Below, one piece after another: positions 1-11,110 of a stretch of 64,000 nucleotides of DNA. Source of the stretch: Rapana venosa (lineage: Eukaryota; Mollusca; Gastropoda; Neogastropoda; Muricidae); assembly GCA_028751875.1 (NCBI GenBank), contig CM054158.1:13269695-13333694 (forward strand), given 5' to 3'. The notes below the pieces were generated by a model that worked only from the letters and a program-made list of their open reading frames with translations, was not told the DNA's origin and made no database searches. The translations under genes were made by a program, and so were the position numbers. The stretch's first letter is position 1. Each line of letters begins with the position of its first letter.

Positions 1-380
1 CCTGATGTTTGTTTTCCAGGCCCTCACACACTCATTCCTTTTATTTATGTTTGCTCCTTTGTCTCATCTCCGCACATTTATTTTTTTTAGGTTTTTAATT
101 TTTTTAATTTTCTGCCTTTCTTCTGTAATATCATCAGCTTCGAATAAGCGCAAGCAGCTTTTACATATCTCTTTGTAAATATTCTTTGTCAAACCCTTCT
201 CCACGTTTTTTTTTAATGTTGAAAAATCGTAGTAACCATTTTTTATTGAAGAGTACTACTGATAGATTTTTGTGTTGCTTTGTCTCATTTTTAAAAAAAA
301 GAATGAAAACAAATTAAGTACAAAGAAGTTTTGTGGTATCTTACATCAAAGACATTTTTCTTTACAAAGAAAAGAAGGAA
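1..380. other. AT-rich non-coding stretch
   Basis: No gene or repeat recognised. It lies upstream of the last exon of the GATD1 homologue and is probably intron sequence of that gene (inference from position only). Confidence 0.4.
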
Positions 381-757
381 GGTGGCAGGATGGTTAAGAC
401 GTTTACCTGCCAACAAGTAAACTGTGAGGTTCTCGGTTCGATTCCCAGCCTCACCCTTTCTTCCCAGTTTGACAAAAAATCGAACTGAATGTCAATGTCC
501 TTCGGATGAGACTATAAACCAAGGCCCCGTGTGCAAACGCATGCAGAACATCTTGCGCACACATTAAATCCAGTTCCGCTATTTGAAAGAGTAGGCCATT
601 GTGTGCCGGTGGGAACAGATGACAAAATTTACAAAACCGCATACACATGAGTGCTTATTCCATTATCCTCGATTAAAAAAAAAAGAAGAGCGCTTTGATT
701 TGCTGCTTTACAAGATTCAGCGCTATGTAAATTCCATACATTATTATTATTATTATT
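381..757 (+). repeat. SINE-A copy plus AGCGCTATATAAATTCC tail
   Basis: The tRNA-like head has an A-box-like TGGTTAAGACG and a B box GGTTCGATTCC. The SINE-A body follows (CCTTCGGATGAGACTATAAA, GCAGAACATCTTGCGCACA, GGCCATTGTGTGCCGGTGGG) and ends in the tail GAGTGCTTATTCCATTATCC. A second tail module (GCGCTTTGATTTGCTGCTTT, then AGCGCTATGTAAATTCC and an ATT microsatellite) is appended. The same modules recur many times in the window. Confidence 0.85.
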
Positions 758-784
758 AAAATGTGCGGTTTTTCTATGTTTCAG

Positions 785-900
785 GTAGCATGAACAACGC
801 TGTACATGTCGTCATCGATCGTCACCTCATCACCGGGCAAAACGAAACCTCCACACTCACTGCCGTTCAAAACCTCATTCTCATGTGTACGCAAAAGTAG
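785..900 (+). CDS. GATD1: GATD1 (PDDC1) homologue, last coding exon
   Basis: The exon follows a TTTCAG acceptor at 779-784 and reads in frame to TAG at 898-900. It encodes about 38 residues including [16 protein letters not shown], then [16 protein letters not shown] and the stop. As I recall human GATD1, its C-terminus reads DAVHVVLDRHLVTGQN...VPAVQNLLFLC, a nearly residue-for-residue match, so the family call is firm. GATD1 is a glutamine-amidotransferase-like class 1 (DJ-1/PfpI superfamily) protein of poorly known function; this exon forms the last strand and helix of the fold. Earlier exons with the nucleophile elbow lie before the window. Oddity: the stop codon overlaps a good splice donor (AAAA then GTAGGT at 896), so alternative C-termini are possible. 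Confidence 0.85.
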
Positions 901-2441
901 GTGATACTTTTCAAAGTGAAGTTTGTGCACTTATAAATGGGCATTATCAGATCTGAGCTTTTCCAGCAGGGTAATACTTGATTTAGGTTTAGTCATGAGC
1001 ATACACATGCATTTAAACAATTTTGCCTATGCAATCCAGCTTAATACGCATGCTCTCATAAACTCATGCGTCTACAATGATATATAATGAACATATTTTT
1101 CAATGCTTGCTCTCCATTTACAAGAGGAAAGATATTTTGGTCCTCTCTGCTTTGCTGCTGTATGCTTGTTGATAAAAGTACAGGAGAGGATGATTTGAGT
1201 AAAAAAAAAAAAAGTCATTTTTTCATTTGTTTCCTGGAGTCATAAAGCTTTGTGAAGGGGCAAGCGTGTTGCATTTAAGCTGTTTATTCTGAGTCAGATC
1301 TCAACAGAGTCACTGTTGCTGCTGCTGCATTTTTCTACATTTAAAAAAAAAAATTTTTTTAGATCATGTATCAAAGATGTCATGTTGGCTTATCTGCCAT
1401 GTTTATGTGTTCTTTTATTGTTGTTTTTGTTTTCCTTGAGGATCAGTGGTCAGAAATGAAGTCAACAGAAGAATAGAAGAAAGTGCATGCATGCATGCAC
1501 ATGCACTTGTGTATGTATGCATGTACACACACACACACATACACACTCATACACACACCGGAAACCAAAGAAAAGTATTCTTTTTATGCTATTGCAAGAT
1601 TGCTTTTAGTCTTCTTGTTGTTTACTGGAGGTTTTTAGTGCCATTATCTTTTAAAAAAATTTTAAAGTGTGGAGAGATGGCTTTGGCATTTAGTTGAAGT
1701 CTAAGTAGTCTTTGATGAGCTGATTGTACAGTGTCTGAGTCTTTTTTTTACAACAACAAACAGAAAAGAGAAAGAAAAGAAAGTGAGGGTTTTTATTTCC
1801 AAACTACATCATTTCCTGCTGTGTTGGACAGAGGTTTTTTTTTTCATCATTTCCTTTTATCTATTTTTGTTTTGATCTAGCATCTTTTGCAGCATATTGT
1901 CAGAACTGAACAAAACGCTGGTTTTTATGTATTGATTGTTAATCGCTCCCCTCAAAATTATGCTGTTAGAGATGGCATTAGTTGTTAGATGCTTTAAAAA
2001 GTTGTCAGAAATGATTTTTGCATTTTGATTAAAAACAATATCAAAGATTATTAAATAGCTTTAGTGCTGGTTCCTTATTGTCAAAAATATAAATTGCTTC
2101 ATGTACGCATTAAAATAAAAATTCACAAGTAACCCACCCACTTTCCTCCCAGACCATTTGCATGGCTAGTTATGTAGGTATCTTCACATTTTAGAAAAAA
2201 GAATGTTTGGGCAGGGGGAGGGGGGGATGTAATCATGATCTGCACTCTAACTCCACACCACCTCAAACACTTATTCATGTTACTTTAATCGAATGTTTGA
2301 AAAGATCAAAATCATCATTATATCATTGGTATCGGCTAGCACTTTGTACTTAATCTTTGTTTGCATATGTGATAAAAATGAGAATAATAATTAATGTAGG
2401 CTTAAAACCTACAACTTTTGTGATGTTCCTCCTGTGTGTAG
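901..2441. other. GATD1 3'UTR and intergenic or intron sequence
   Basis: No coding signal recognised. An AATAAA at 2114-2119 could end the GATD1 transcript. Short AC-rich and poly-A/T tracts are present. I looked here for an upstream exon that would feed the exon at 2442 in phase 0 and found no convincing candidate. Confidence 0.35.
2114..2119 (+). terminator. Candidate polyadenylation signal AATAAA
   Basis: AATAAA about 1.2 kb after the GATD1 stop codon. This is the first canonical hexamer I noticed downstream of the stop. Use is inferred. Confidence 0.3.
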
Positions 2442-2540
2442 TATCATGAGCAGATGATTCAGGATTCTGTAAAAAAGATATTTTCACTATTGGAGAGCAC
2501 ACACTTTTCCAACAATAACAACAAAATTGACTTCAATGAG
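2442..2540 (+). CDS. Internal exon, probably 5' part of the Ser/Lys-rich gene
   Basis: A pyrimidine-rich acceptor (CCTCCTGTGTGTAG) precedes a 99-base exon that is open in only one frame (phase 0 to 0) and ends at GAG|GTAATT. It encodes 33 residues, beginning YHEQMIQDSVKKIFSLLES and ending NKIDFNE, an amphipathic helix-like segment with protein-like composition. Its end phase fits the exon at 23352, whose end phase in turn fits the main exon at 31920, so I assign all three to one gene. I do not recognise the domain. The upstream exon that should feed it was not found. It could instead belong to another + strand transcript. Confidence 0.5.
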
Positions 2541-3019
2541 GTAATTTTTTTCCTTTTTTTTTATGAAGCATACACGACTTGGTCGGTGATTCAGTGAGTT
2601 AACTCACTTCTCTGGTGGAAGTTTTGTTTCAAAGAAAAACTTCTATTGATTTTTTAAAAATTCATTATTCTATCCAGTATCATTTTTGCACTTACTTAAA
2701 GGGAGAAAGCCAATCAGTGGTATCTGAAAGTCTTCTTTTTCTCTCTGTGTGTTTCTGAGAGGGTGAGTTTGTATTCTGTTGTTGTTGTTTTTTGTTTGGC
2801 ATTTGTTGTTGTTTTTGTGTGATAATAAGTTGCATCTTGTAGCATTGGTATAGAAGCTTAGCATTGCATGGAACCCTCAGGGAAGAAGGTTGTGTGTGGA
2901 TGTTTCAGTTTCAGTTCTGTTTTCATGTTTTGCATGTTATGTGTAATAGTGCATGTTCCTAGTGCTATATGTTAGACTCCTGCTTTCTAAAGTTACAAAG
3001 CTTGATAGAATTTAGATAA

Positions 3020-3140
3020 GGCAGTTGTTTTGCATGAAGAACATCTTGTGCATATTTTAAAACTCTATCCTTTGGCCTGTGGGACGAATGACATGAACAT
3101 ACTCAGCATGTACCCTGTAACCTGGATAAGAATGGGCTTT
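3020..3140 (+). repeat. Diverged SINE-A fragment
   Basis: GCATGAAGAACATCTTGTGC followed by a decayed version of the AAACCTGTTCCGC and GGGAACAGATGACA blocks of SINE-A. The following AACATACTCAGCATG motif recurs near 12810. Confidence 0.4.
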
Positions 3141-3269
3141 GCCAGGTGTAACTTGTTCACGACATATTGCCTGAAAAATTCAATACGGTGCCCCCAACAA
3201 CTCCTTAAGAACTGAAGGGAGAAGTCATGTCATGGATGTGTAATAGTCCATATTCTTATTCTTCTTTGT

Positions 3270-3590
3270 CATCGTTGAATGCTCAGATAGCAACTATTGT
3301 TGTCTGGCATATGAGGGAAAATGCATTTCCCTGCCGATAAGCACCTGACAAGTCAGGCCAGCACATTCGACTTCGGCTTAGGAGAGAATTATCTTTTGAG
3401 TCTTTCTGAGAAAAAAGGCAGAAAGGTAGAGAAAAAGACAAGGAGGAAATGACAGGAAGAAAAGGAACAAGGTAGAATTAAAGAGAGGGATAGAAAAGGG
3501 AATTCCTCACACAGAGTTTGCAGAAGGTGGGGATACTATTTATACTGGCAGTCCACTGGCATCCCTACTGGAAAGAAAATTTTATCAGTG
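3270..3590 (+). repeat. Dispersed repeat D, copy 1
   Basis: About 320 bp with landmarks TTCTTCTTTGTC, GCAACTATTGTTGTCTGGC, CACCTGACAAGTCAGG, AGAGAGGGATAGAAAAG and CAGAGTTTGCAGAAGGTG. The same order of blocks recurs at 10335-10690 and, inverted, at 28430-28665 and 62150-62475. A GAA/TTC microsatellite marks one end. No tRNA head recognised. Confidence 0.75.
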
Positions 3591-4098
3591 TTATTAATGT
3601 TAAACTGCTGCGATGGGAGGTGATAAATCATGAAAAAGATTGTGCTGACAGTATTGTAGAAACAAAAGGTAGTAAAATGGATTTAAATTTAGGCAGAAGT
3701 TGATTTTTTGATCAGCAAAATTAGAGAGTAGAAGTGCAACGAAACCAGGCAGGTATTGATTTCCTCAACTTACATAGATAAGGGGAAAGGAGTATGCAGA
3801 TGTTGATGTTCTGCTCAACAGTAAGGGTTGAGAGTGTGATATCATCTTCAAGGGTTAAAATCTTAGTGTAAGATTACAACAGTTACTAGTCCTTATGTCA
3901 AACTAAACTAAAAATTGAAGTTGAAAAAAATGAATAGGGTAAAATGAATGAAAAAAAAGAACTTGTAAAGTGTGTTTGGCTATGCAGTTCTTCTAAATTT
4001 GTAATGAATTTGCTGCAATATGTAGAAAAGCATGCTGTATACATTTTTCCTGATTTCCTTTCTTCACTGTTTGTTGAAAGGTAGATTCCAGTGCCCCT

Positions 4099-4115
4099 CC
4101 CCCCCCCCCCCCCCC
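4099..4115. repeat. Poly-C run
   Basis: A pure C run of 17 bases; one of 13 pure G or C runs of at least 16 bases in the window. Confidence 0.9.
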
Positions 4116-4199
4116 ATTTTAAGTGTGCGCTTATGATATGTGACATGACTTGTTATGCTGTCAGTTTTTAGCGCATGAGTGTGCATGCAAAATCAGTTG

Positions 4200-4425
4200 T
4201 TACAGTCTGCTTCTGGGAGCTTGATATGACGGTAAATGGACTGTATTTGGGAGCTTTATACAGAGGTGAATTGATTATAGTTGGGAGCTTTATATAGAGG
4301 TAAATTATTTTCAGGAGCTTTATATAGAGGTAAACTGATTGTATTTAGGAGCTTCATACAGAGGTTAATTGGCTGTTATTTGTGGAGAGCTTAACACAGA
4401 GGTAGATTGAGCATTTTGGGCAGAA
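4200..4425. repeat. Minisatellite, about 38-bp unit
   Basis: About six diverged copies of a unit containing GGGAGCTTTATATAGAGGTAA and then TTGATTGTATTT. Confidence 0.8.
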
Positions 4426-4484
4426 CTTGATAAAGAAATAGATTGACTATGTTATCTAAATTGAGGGTAATGCTTTTAGAAATT

Positions 4485-4596
4485 AGAGGAGGGAGCAAAT
4501 AGGGATTATGATGCACATTCTAGTTTTACATTTAAAGTGTAGAGGAGGGAGCAAATTGGGATTATGATGCACATTCTGGTTTTACATTTAAAGTGT
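4485..4596. repeat. 56-bp tandem duplication
   Basis: Two copies (4485-4540 and 4541-4596) of a unit starting AGAGGAGGGAGCAAAT and ending TTTACATTTAAAGTGT, with two differences between copies (A/T and A/G). A recent duplication. Confidence 0.95.
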
Positions 4597-4754
4597 TGAT
4601 GCACTGTAACATGCCTTTTATTAACTGACTTAAAACATCTTGCATTTTCAAGAGAAGATGGAAGAATGAATCGTAGAGGTTGAAAAGAAAGTACCTCGAA
4701 AGCCGACTCACTTTTGTAGGCTACCATTCCTGCTCTGGCGATATGCTTTATTTG

Positions 4755-4755
<1 letters not shown>

Positions 4756-4829
<74 letters not shown>

Positions 4830-4878
4830 TCACTCACTCACTCACACACACAAGTATGCACGTGAGTGCACACTCACA

Positions 4879-4932
<54 letters not shown>

Positions 4933-4935
4933 CTT
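4756..4935. repeat. (AC)n microsatellite, long and compound
   Basis: Dozens of AC units in several blocks with CTCA interruptions. The His/Thr-rich reading frames across it are artefacts. Confidence 0.95.
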
Positions 4936-5254
4936 AAAACTACATCTCTCACACACACTCTAAAAACTACATCTTACACTCAAGTGTATACTCACATGTG
5001 TGCAGAAATAACAAAACGTACACAAGATAATTATGTGTGTGCATGCTAATTTTCTTTTTGGCTTTTTTAAATGCAAAAACCTGTATGTGAGTGATAATAT
5101 TAGTAACTTAGAAGTCTAGAAACTCTTAGCTTCTAGAAGTTCTGCATTAATCCTAATGTTTGAAGATAGTTGATACATAGATTGTGTATTTTAGCGTCTT
5201 GTATTCTTGGTTTGTGGGAGAATGTGTGTTGGAAAGTTTACGAGGAAGGTGTTT

Positions 5255-5515
5255 TGTGTGTGTGTGTATGTGTGTGTGCGTGCATGTGTGCGTGCGTGCG
5301 TGCATGCATGCATGCTGTGTGTGTTTGTGTATTGTGTGTGTGTGACTGTGTGTGAGTGACTGACTGTGTGTGTGTGTGTGTGAGTGACTGTGTGTGAGTG
5401 TGAGTAGTGATTCTGTGTGTGTGTGCCCAATGGTAAGGTAGATACTGACATATGTGTGTGCATGTGCATGAACTTGTGTGTGTGTGTATGTATGTGTGTG
5501 TGTACATGGTTGTAT
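5255..5515. repeat. (GT)n with TGCG and GACTGTGT variants
   Basis: Compound GT-rich simple repeat with CGTG and TGAGTGACTG interruptions. Confidence 0.9.
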
Positions 5516-5649
5516 GTTATTGCATGCAGTCCTATTCTTCGTAAACATACATGTCATAATGTGATATTAGTTGTACATCTTTTCCATTATTTTTTGTTTC
5601 CATCTATTTTAGGTTTTTTTGTTTTTCTATCACTATTTCTAATTGTCTT

Positions 5650-5960
5650 ATAGATAGTCTCTGTCTATTTCCTTCAATTAACTGTCTCTGTACTTACCTT
5701 CCTTTTTCCTTTGATTAATTTTCTCTGTATTTACTTTCCTTCCCTTTTTCTTTCGATTAATTGTTTCTATATTTACTTTCATTCTTTTTTTCCTTTGATT
5801 AATTGTCTCTGTATTTACTTTCCTTCTTTTTTCCTTTGATGAATTTTCGATTTACTTTCATTCTTTTTTCCTTTGATTAATTTTCTATTCACTTTCGTAC
5901 TTTTTTTTCCTGTGATTAATTTTCGATTTACTTTCATTCTTTTTTCTTTAATTTTCTCTG
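5650..5960. repeat. Minisatellite, about 50-bp pyrimidine-rich unit
   Basis: Roughly six diverged copies of a unit with CTGTATTTACTTTCCTTC, a T run and CCTTTGATTAATT. Unit length drifts downward along the array. Confidence 0.8.
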
Positions 5961-6087
5961 TATTTACTTTCCTTTTTTCGCTCCTCTCCTCTTTTTTCCC
6001 CCTTTTTCATGCTAATATCTTTGTGTGTAAAATAATTTCTTCTGTATGTTGTGCATGGCTTAGTTCTCTTGGTGTGTGGTTTTTCAG

Positions 6088-6154
6088 GCAACAGCAGCAA
6101 CAGCAGCAACAGCAGAGAGCCTCTTCCTCCTCTAACAAGTACTTTCAGCACTAA
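6088..6154 (+). CDS. Candidate alternative last exon (Gln-rich)
   Basis: Acceptor GTGGTTTTTCAG, then one base and a frame of nine Gln codons followed by RASSSSNKYFQH and TAA at 6152-6154. Its phase fits the donor that overlaps the GATD1 stop (at 896), which would give a Gln-rich C-terminus on GATD1. It may equally be a chance CAG/CAA microsatellite behind a pyrimidine tract. No transcript evidence. Confidence 0.2.
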
Positions 6155-6284
6155 CCACACCTTCACCTCTCACCTCTGTTGTCGTCTTTGTCAGTTTTGC
6201 CTAGTTAGCAGAGTTCATTGTTGTCGTTGTTGTATTACTGGTCATGATGGTGATGATGTGGCTTTGTGTTGTGGTTGTTGTCTT

Positions 6285-6444
6285 CTTTTGTGTGTGTGTG
6301 TGTGTGTAGTTTTGTTTTGTTGTTGTTGTTCGACTGGTTGAGATTGTGTAAATTTTGTGAGAGAAAAAATGTTAAATCAAAATGTGTGCGGTTTTTTTTT
6401 TTGGAAACGTTTTGATTTTGTTATGTGTGTGTGTGTTTAGTGTT

Positions 6445-6479
<35 letters not shown>

Positions 6480-6482
6480 ATT

Positions 6483-6526
<44 letters not shown>

Positions 6527-6585
6527 TGTGTGTGTGTGTGTGTGAGAAAGAGAGAGAGAGTGAGTTAAGTGTGTGTGTGTGTAGC
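6285..6585. repeat. (GT)n and (GA)n compound microsatellite
   Basis: Blocks of GTTGTT, GT and GAGA, switching between GT and GA near 6497 and 6546. Confidence 0.9.
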
Positions 6586-6589
6586 TTTG

Positions 6590-7296
6590 CTGCCATGTAT
6601 GTCTCTGTAAGTGTATTGATAATGTGCACATGTATATGCATGAATATCATTTGAATTCAAAGGAACTGTTTGATGATTATATGTAAATTTTGCCATGTAA
6701 GCAGCTGTGTTGTATGCATGAAAAAATGTTGGTATGGAAAATGGACAGGGGATGATTGTTGCATGGCTTCAGAGTGTGGTAAAGGTCTTGTTGTTTGGTA
6801 TATCTCATGATTCAACATTTTCTTTGCTTGTAGATATCCACTTTCTCCCAAACCCTTTGCTGTCTTGCTTATAGAGATTAAGTCACAAAATCTATACTCA
6901 GTCTCAACAGAAAATAATTCAGTAGATGTTTGTAGCTGAATTTCCAAGGTATTGCTTTCTTCATTGTATACGGAATTAACACAAGCACATTATGTTGTGA
7001 AAACTGTAATTCAGTATTCTTGTACTGTTTTCCTTGTAGTAATTAAGAAGTAGTATACTAAATTAACATAAGTACCTCACTTTATGAAAATTGTGTTCAG
7101 TATTATCTTTGTACCATCATAGAAACTGGAAGTGTTTCCATTTAGAATAGAGTTATAAAAGGAAAAAAAAAACCCTCCTTGCTTTCTAGACTAGTGTGTT
7201 AACTTCTAGAGGATTGATTCTCATTTAATTAAAAGCTGCAGAATGTTTTACAGACTTTGTTTGGTGGTCTTGTTGCTTCTGAGATTCAGATTTGGT
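6590..7296. other. Unassigned AT-rich stretch
   Basis: No gene or repeat family recognised. A TTGCTTGTAG acceptor-like site at 6831 opens a 35-codon frame without a donor; see the rejected list. Confidence 0.3.
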
Positions 7297-7945
7297 GGGG
7301 GGGGGGGGGGGGGGGGGGGTGGTAGCCTAGTGGTTAGAGCATTGTGTTTGTGATCTGGATTCAAGCCACCACAGAGACACCTGCTCAAGGGGATTGTTTC
7401 CCCCCGGGGTTAACATCAGTGCCAACTCCACTCCCTTGAAAAGTCCTTTGGCTGAGTTTATACAGACTGAAGTCTTGTGTATGAGCGCATGCAGAACATC
7501 CTGTGTACATGGTAGAACCTGTTTCACCTTTGGGAGGGTAGGCTATTTGTGCTGGTGGAACAGATGACAAAGTTGACAAAAAAACTGAATGCACGCTGGT
7601 GTTGAGTTTAGACATCAGCCCAGAAGTCAGAATGTGGCTTCCATTTTGTATGTTTGTCCGTCGCGTCCGACGATGACCTCCAAAACAGCAGAGGAGGCAG
7701 CTGCTGTTTTGGAAACTGGGCAGAAATTTGATTATAGCGGAGATGCCTTGCCCACAGTACATCCCCACTCTCTTGGCCAAGTAGGCATAAGGACAGTCAG
7801 CGTTGGAGATGTTCTCCAAAGGCCAACCAGCCCCCAGGGCTGCAGCACATAAGGACTGTGTGAGTCAAGTGAAGGTGGATAAACAGTAGCATATGGGAAA
7901 TCTCACTATTGGTGAACTGCAGAGGTCTAGCCGAGGAACAAACAC
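7297..7945 (+). repeat. SINE-A, long variant, preceded by poly-G
   Basis: A run of 23 G (7297-7319) abuts the tRNA-like head GGTAGCCTAGTGGTTAGAGC. The SINE-A body follows (GTTAACATCAGTGCCAACTC, CAGAACATCCTGTGTACA). Instead of the usual GCTTATTCCATTATCC end it carries the second 3' type, ending ATCTCACTATTGGTGAACTG then GTCTAGCCGAGGAACAAA near 7940. About 100 bp of unrelated sequence (7660-7760) seems to interrupt it. Confidence 0.8.
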
Positions 7946-8685
7946 ATACAAAAAAAAAAGGTGCCAGATATATACATGCCAACAGTGATCAGTCTTAGCA
8001 TTGATAGTGGGACATTTCTCTTTTCAAATAAGATAGGTTCCGTTGGTCATCTAGTTTGGCACTTGAGTTTATCTTTCCACTTGTGGATTTATTTGAAAAT
8101 GAATTCACTTAGCCCTGATGGCATTAATTACTGCTGGTGTGTTTGTTTTTGGGTTGTTTTTTTAGAGGAAAAATTATAACTTAAAACAAACAACAACAAC
8201 AACCAAATCGTGTGTGTGTTATGAGTAGATATAAATCTGTACTATTGTAAAGCATTCCCTATTTGATGGTACTGTAGACCTTTATATGCATAGAGTGTAA
8301 TTTATTTTTGTTTTTGATTTAGTTATGAATATGTATAAACACAAACATTGTGCTACAATCAAATTTATTATCAGTTTTGTTGTGTGATTCAGTGTTGTGA
8401 TTGACAGACTGTGTAAATTCACTGCATGATGCACTTATATGTACTTAATGTTGTCAACACAAAGCACTAAAGGCACATCACTGTAAAGAAACACAAAGTA
8501 AGTTTGAAATTCATCAGAGCTCTCAAAAAAGTGCTTTAATTGTAAATCCATTTATGTGTTTGATTTTTATACATGAATCATTGACAACTAAAAAGTATCT
8601 AACAAATACAATATTAAAAAATATATGTATAAACAGAAACAAAATATATGAATAATTAAAAAAAATAAATAACATGAATACAACT
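7946..8685. other. Unassigned AT-rich stretch
   Basis: No coding or repeat signal recognised; presumed intron or intergenic. Confidence 0.3.
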
Positions 8686-8689
8686 GGTT

Positions 8690-8955
8690 TAGGGGGAGGG
8701 GGATTTTCATGATCTCCCACGTGTCTTTTAAGTGCAGACCTGCAAGTGCTTTAATTCCCTTCATGTATACACACATGCAGAAAATCAAATATAGATCTTG
8801 TAAATCATGTCAGCGTTCAACGGGTTATGGAAACATGAACATGCCCATCCCCGAAGCTGAGCACGGCTATCTACCTGGTGGACAAAAGCGGTCACATTAC
8901 GTAAAATATCTCCATTGGTGAAGAACCTCAGAGCTCTAGCCGAGGAACCAAGAAA
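8690..8955 (+). repeat. SINE-F fragment joined to SINE-A long-variant tail
   Basis: ATGATCTCCCACGTGTCTTT and AAGTGCAGACCTGCAAGTGC match the repeat at 12580-12640 (SINE-F). The downstream part (CGGTCACATTACGTAAAATA, TCAGAGCTCTAGCCGAGGAA) matches the long-variant SINE-A tail. Confidence 0.65.
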
Positions 8956-9595
8956 GAAAAAGATTGAATTTACAGGACAGATCAGGAAACGATCTCTTTC
9001 GAAGGAATAGTTTTGTTGCTGTGCTATTTTAAGATATTTAGAAAGTAGTTGCTTTTAACTAAACTATATTTTTATTCCAATAAATTGTTAACAAGAGGAC
9101 AAGTAGTTCAGTAGATACTTTTTTTTAATTAAAATAATTTAATTCCAGTGTCTCTCTGAATGAATATCGACCAGTGTTGTAAAATTTGTTAAAATATCAA
9201 TCATTGTCACTTTTAAGAATGGTGAAGATTTGTTGAACATCCAGATTTCTGTTGTATGGCTTTGTAAATGATTACAGAGTGTGTTAAAAAATGGTTATAC
9301 ACAAATTACTTTCAGCATTTAAAAAAAAAGAAACTTTAAAAATAAAATAAAAATACGGTTAACCTGAGTGTAGAAAAAAAGAGCTGTGAATGTTATATAA
9401 CTATTTCAATCAGTTTCTAGTTTGGGCATTACTTATGGCTGTTATGCATATTTTCATCATAATCATTTGCATCATGATGTCCAAAATTCATGGAACTGTA
9501 GTTGCAAGATGTGTGTTGTGTATTTTTCCTATTCCCTGTCTTATTTGTTTTTTTTGTTTTTGGTTTTTTTTTTGGCTTGAAGACTGGGACCAGTC

Positions 9596-9601
9596 AATAA
9601 A
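9596..9601 (+). terminator. Candidate poly(A) signal with GT-rich downstream element
   Basis: CCAGTCAATAAACTTTTATT followed about 20 bases later by TTTTGTCTGGTTTG, a typical animal cleavage and polyadenylation layout. It could end an extended or alternative + strand transcript from the first 6 kb. Confidence 0.35.
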
Positions 9602-9634
9602 CTTTTATTTTTGAAAGATTTTGTCTGGTTTGAA

Positions 9635-9785
9635 TGGCTGTGAAAAATCTGTGTTTTATTGTGAGAAATCTGTGTTTGGTTGTGAGAAATCTGTGTTTGG
9701 TTGTGAGAAATCTGGTTGTGAGAGAAATCTGTGTTTGTATTTGAAACCTTTACAATTCATGTATTTGAAACCTTTACAATTCATT
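9635..9785. repeat. Short tandem repeats
   Basis: Four to five copies of a 21-bp unit TGTGAGAAATCTGTGTTTGG, directly followed by two copies of TTTGAAACCTTTACAATTCA. Confidence 0.9.
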
Positions 9786-9849
9786 CACCCCATTGATTTC
9801 ACATCTATGTGTGGAGTTGCTACTGATGTAGTAAAAGCAACAAAGTTTG

Positions 9850-10012
9850 AACACACGCACACACACACACACACACATACACGTCACAACACACACACAC
9901 ACACACACACACACACATTCACACACACACACACATCACACACACATGCACACACACACACACACACATTTTTACACACACACACATGTTCACACACACA
10001 CACACACACACA
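9850..10012. repeat. (AC)n compound microsatellite
   Basis: AC repeats with ATTC, ATC and ATG interruptions. Confidence 0.95.
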
Positions 10013-10171
10013 TCATGGGCAAGTAACCTAAATACAGAATGTAAAAAAAATTTGTACAGAAAATAAAATCAAAACAACAACATGAGTTCCTCAATTTTGT
10101 AACAGCTAACGAATTCAGCAAATCAGTTTTCGCATACTGGCACATGTTGTTTACTTGCCTTTCTTTTACAG

Positions 10172-10235
10172 CGGCAGTGAAAATATGCTTTCAGCAAAAA
10201 AGAAAGTTCAGAATAAGCGAGCACCTAATCAATGA
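10172..10235 (+). CDS. Candidate terminal exon with basic C-terminus
   Basis: One of the best acceptors in the window (TTGCCTTTCTTTTACAG) precedes a short frame GSENMLSAKKKVQNKRAPNQ ended by TGA at 10233. The phase (one base, then GGC) fits the donor overlapping the GATD1 stop at 896; joining them would replace the final Lys-stop with Asn and this basic tail. A second frame is also open (AVKICFQQKRKF...). Assignment to GATD1 is inference. It could be the end of another + strand transcript or a chance site. Confidence 0.3.
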
Positions 10236-10334
10236 AAGCAGAAATAGGCTTTGACAGGATCAGTTTCTGATGAATCTAAGTTTGGAGCACAATGTGGGTA
10301 TCCAACATGGAAGACTGTGTTCTGAAAAGCCATA

Positions 10335-10690
10335 TGAAAATTCTTCTTCTTCTTCTTTGTCGAACGCTCAGACAGCAACTATTGTTATCTGCCATATGAG
10401 CAAAAATTATTGTGCTGCTGTTAAGCGCCTGACAAGTCACACCCAGGACATCTGACTTTGGCATGGGAGAGAAAATCTTCTTCAGCCTTTCTGGAAAAAA
10501 GGCAAGAGAATGAACCAAGAAGGCAGAAAATAGACGAGGAGGAGGTGATAGGAAGAAAAGGAAAAAGGCAGAAACAAAGAGAGGGATAGAAAAGAGGGAA
10601 TTCCTAGCACAGAGTTTGCAGGAGGTGAGGATGTTATTTATACTGAAAGGCCCCTGGCATTCCTACAGAGAATTACGGGAATGAAGTAAC
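10335..10690 (+). repeat. Dispersed repeat D, copy 2
   Basis: Same block order as 3270-3590: TTCTTTGTCGAACGCTCAGA, CGCCTGACAAGTCA, AGAGAGGGATAGAAAAG, CAGAGTTTGCAGGAGGTG, with a TTC microsatellite at its left end. Confidence 0.85.
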
Positions 10691-10699
10691 ACGCACAAT

Positions 10700-10925
10700 T
10701 TACTGAGACTGACAACAAAAAATTTCTCTGAAGTTGGAGTATGGCTGCCTATATGGCGAGGTGCTTGAAAAAGAGTCATACACGCAAACTTCTCATCCAG
10801 TGTGTACTTCCTATCTCACAGAGATTCCCAGGTGGGATGAGTGAGTCAGAGTGCATGTTCTGGGTGACCCCCAGGGTGTAAAGCTGGGGAACGCACAACA
10901 ATAACAACAACAACAAAAATTCATC
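10700..10925 (+). repeat. Dispersed repeat E
   Basis: Landmarks CTGAAGTTGGAGTATGGCTG, CAAACTTCTCATCCAGTGTG, TCCCAGGTGGGATGAGTGAG and GGGTGACCCCCAGGGTGTAA. An inverted copy lies at 26105-26285 and part of another at 36420-36530. It sits directly after repeat D here, and D and E are also adjacent at 36.5 kb, so they may be one composite element. Confidence 0.75.
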
Positions 10926-11110
10926 TGGGCCAATCTTGTCAGGGGAGAAATTTAACCGAAAATACAAGCAAGACTGAATGAACCAAACCAACCAAGAATG
11001 GTGTACTGTAATAAATAGATAAATAGAGCTTAGTAGTGCTTTTCAAAATAAAGCTACCTTCTAAGACTATTGACTGGTCTTTCTGTGAGTGAGTGGGAGG
11101 CACATGAAGG

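Noticed and set aside
4200..4425. CRISPR-like array
   Set aside because: The repeats are contiguous diverged minisatellite units without unique spacers, and the window is animal DNA.
6831..6938. Exon reading YPLSPKPFAVLLIEIKSQNL
   Set aside because: A good acceptor and open frame, but no donor before the stop, no composition support and no partner exon; kept only as a remote alternative tail.
4680..10031. Long His/Thr or Cys/Val reading frames across AC/GT repeats
   Set aside because: They are translations of dinucleotide repeats, open in several frames on both strands.
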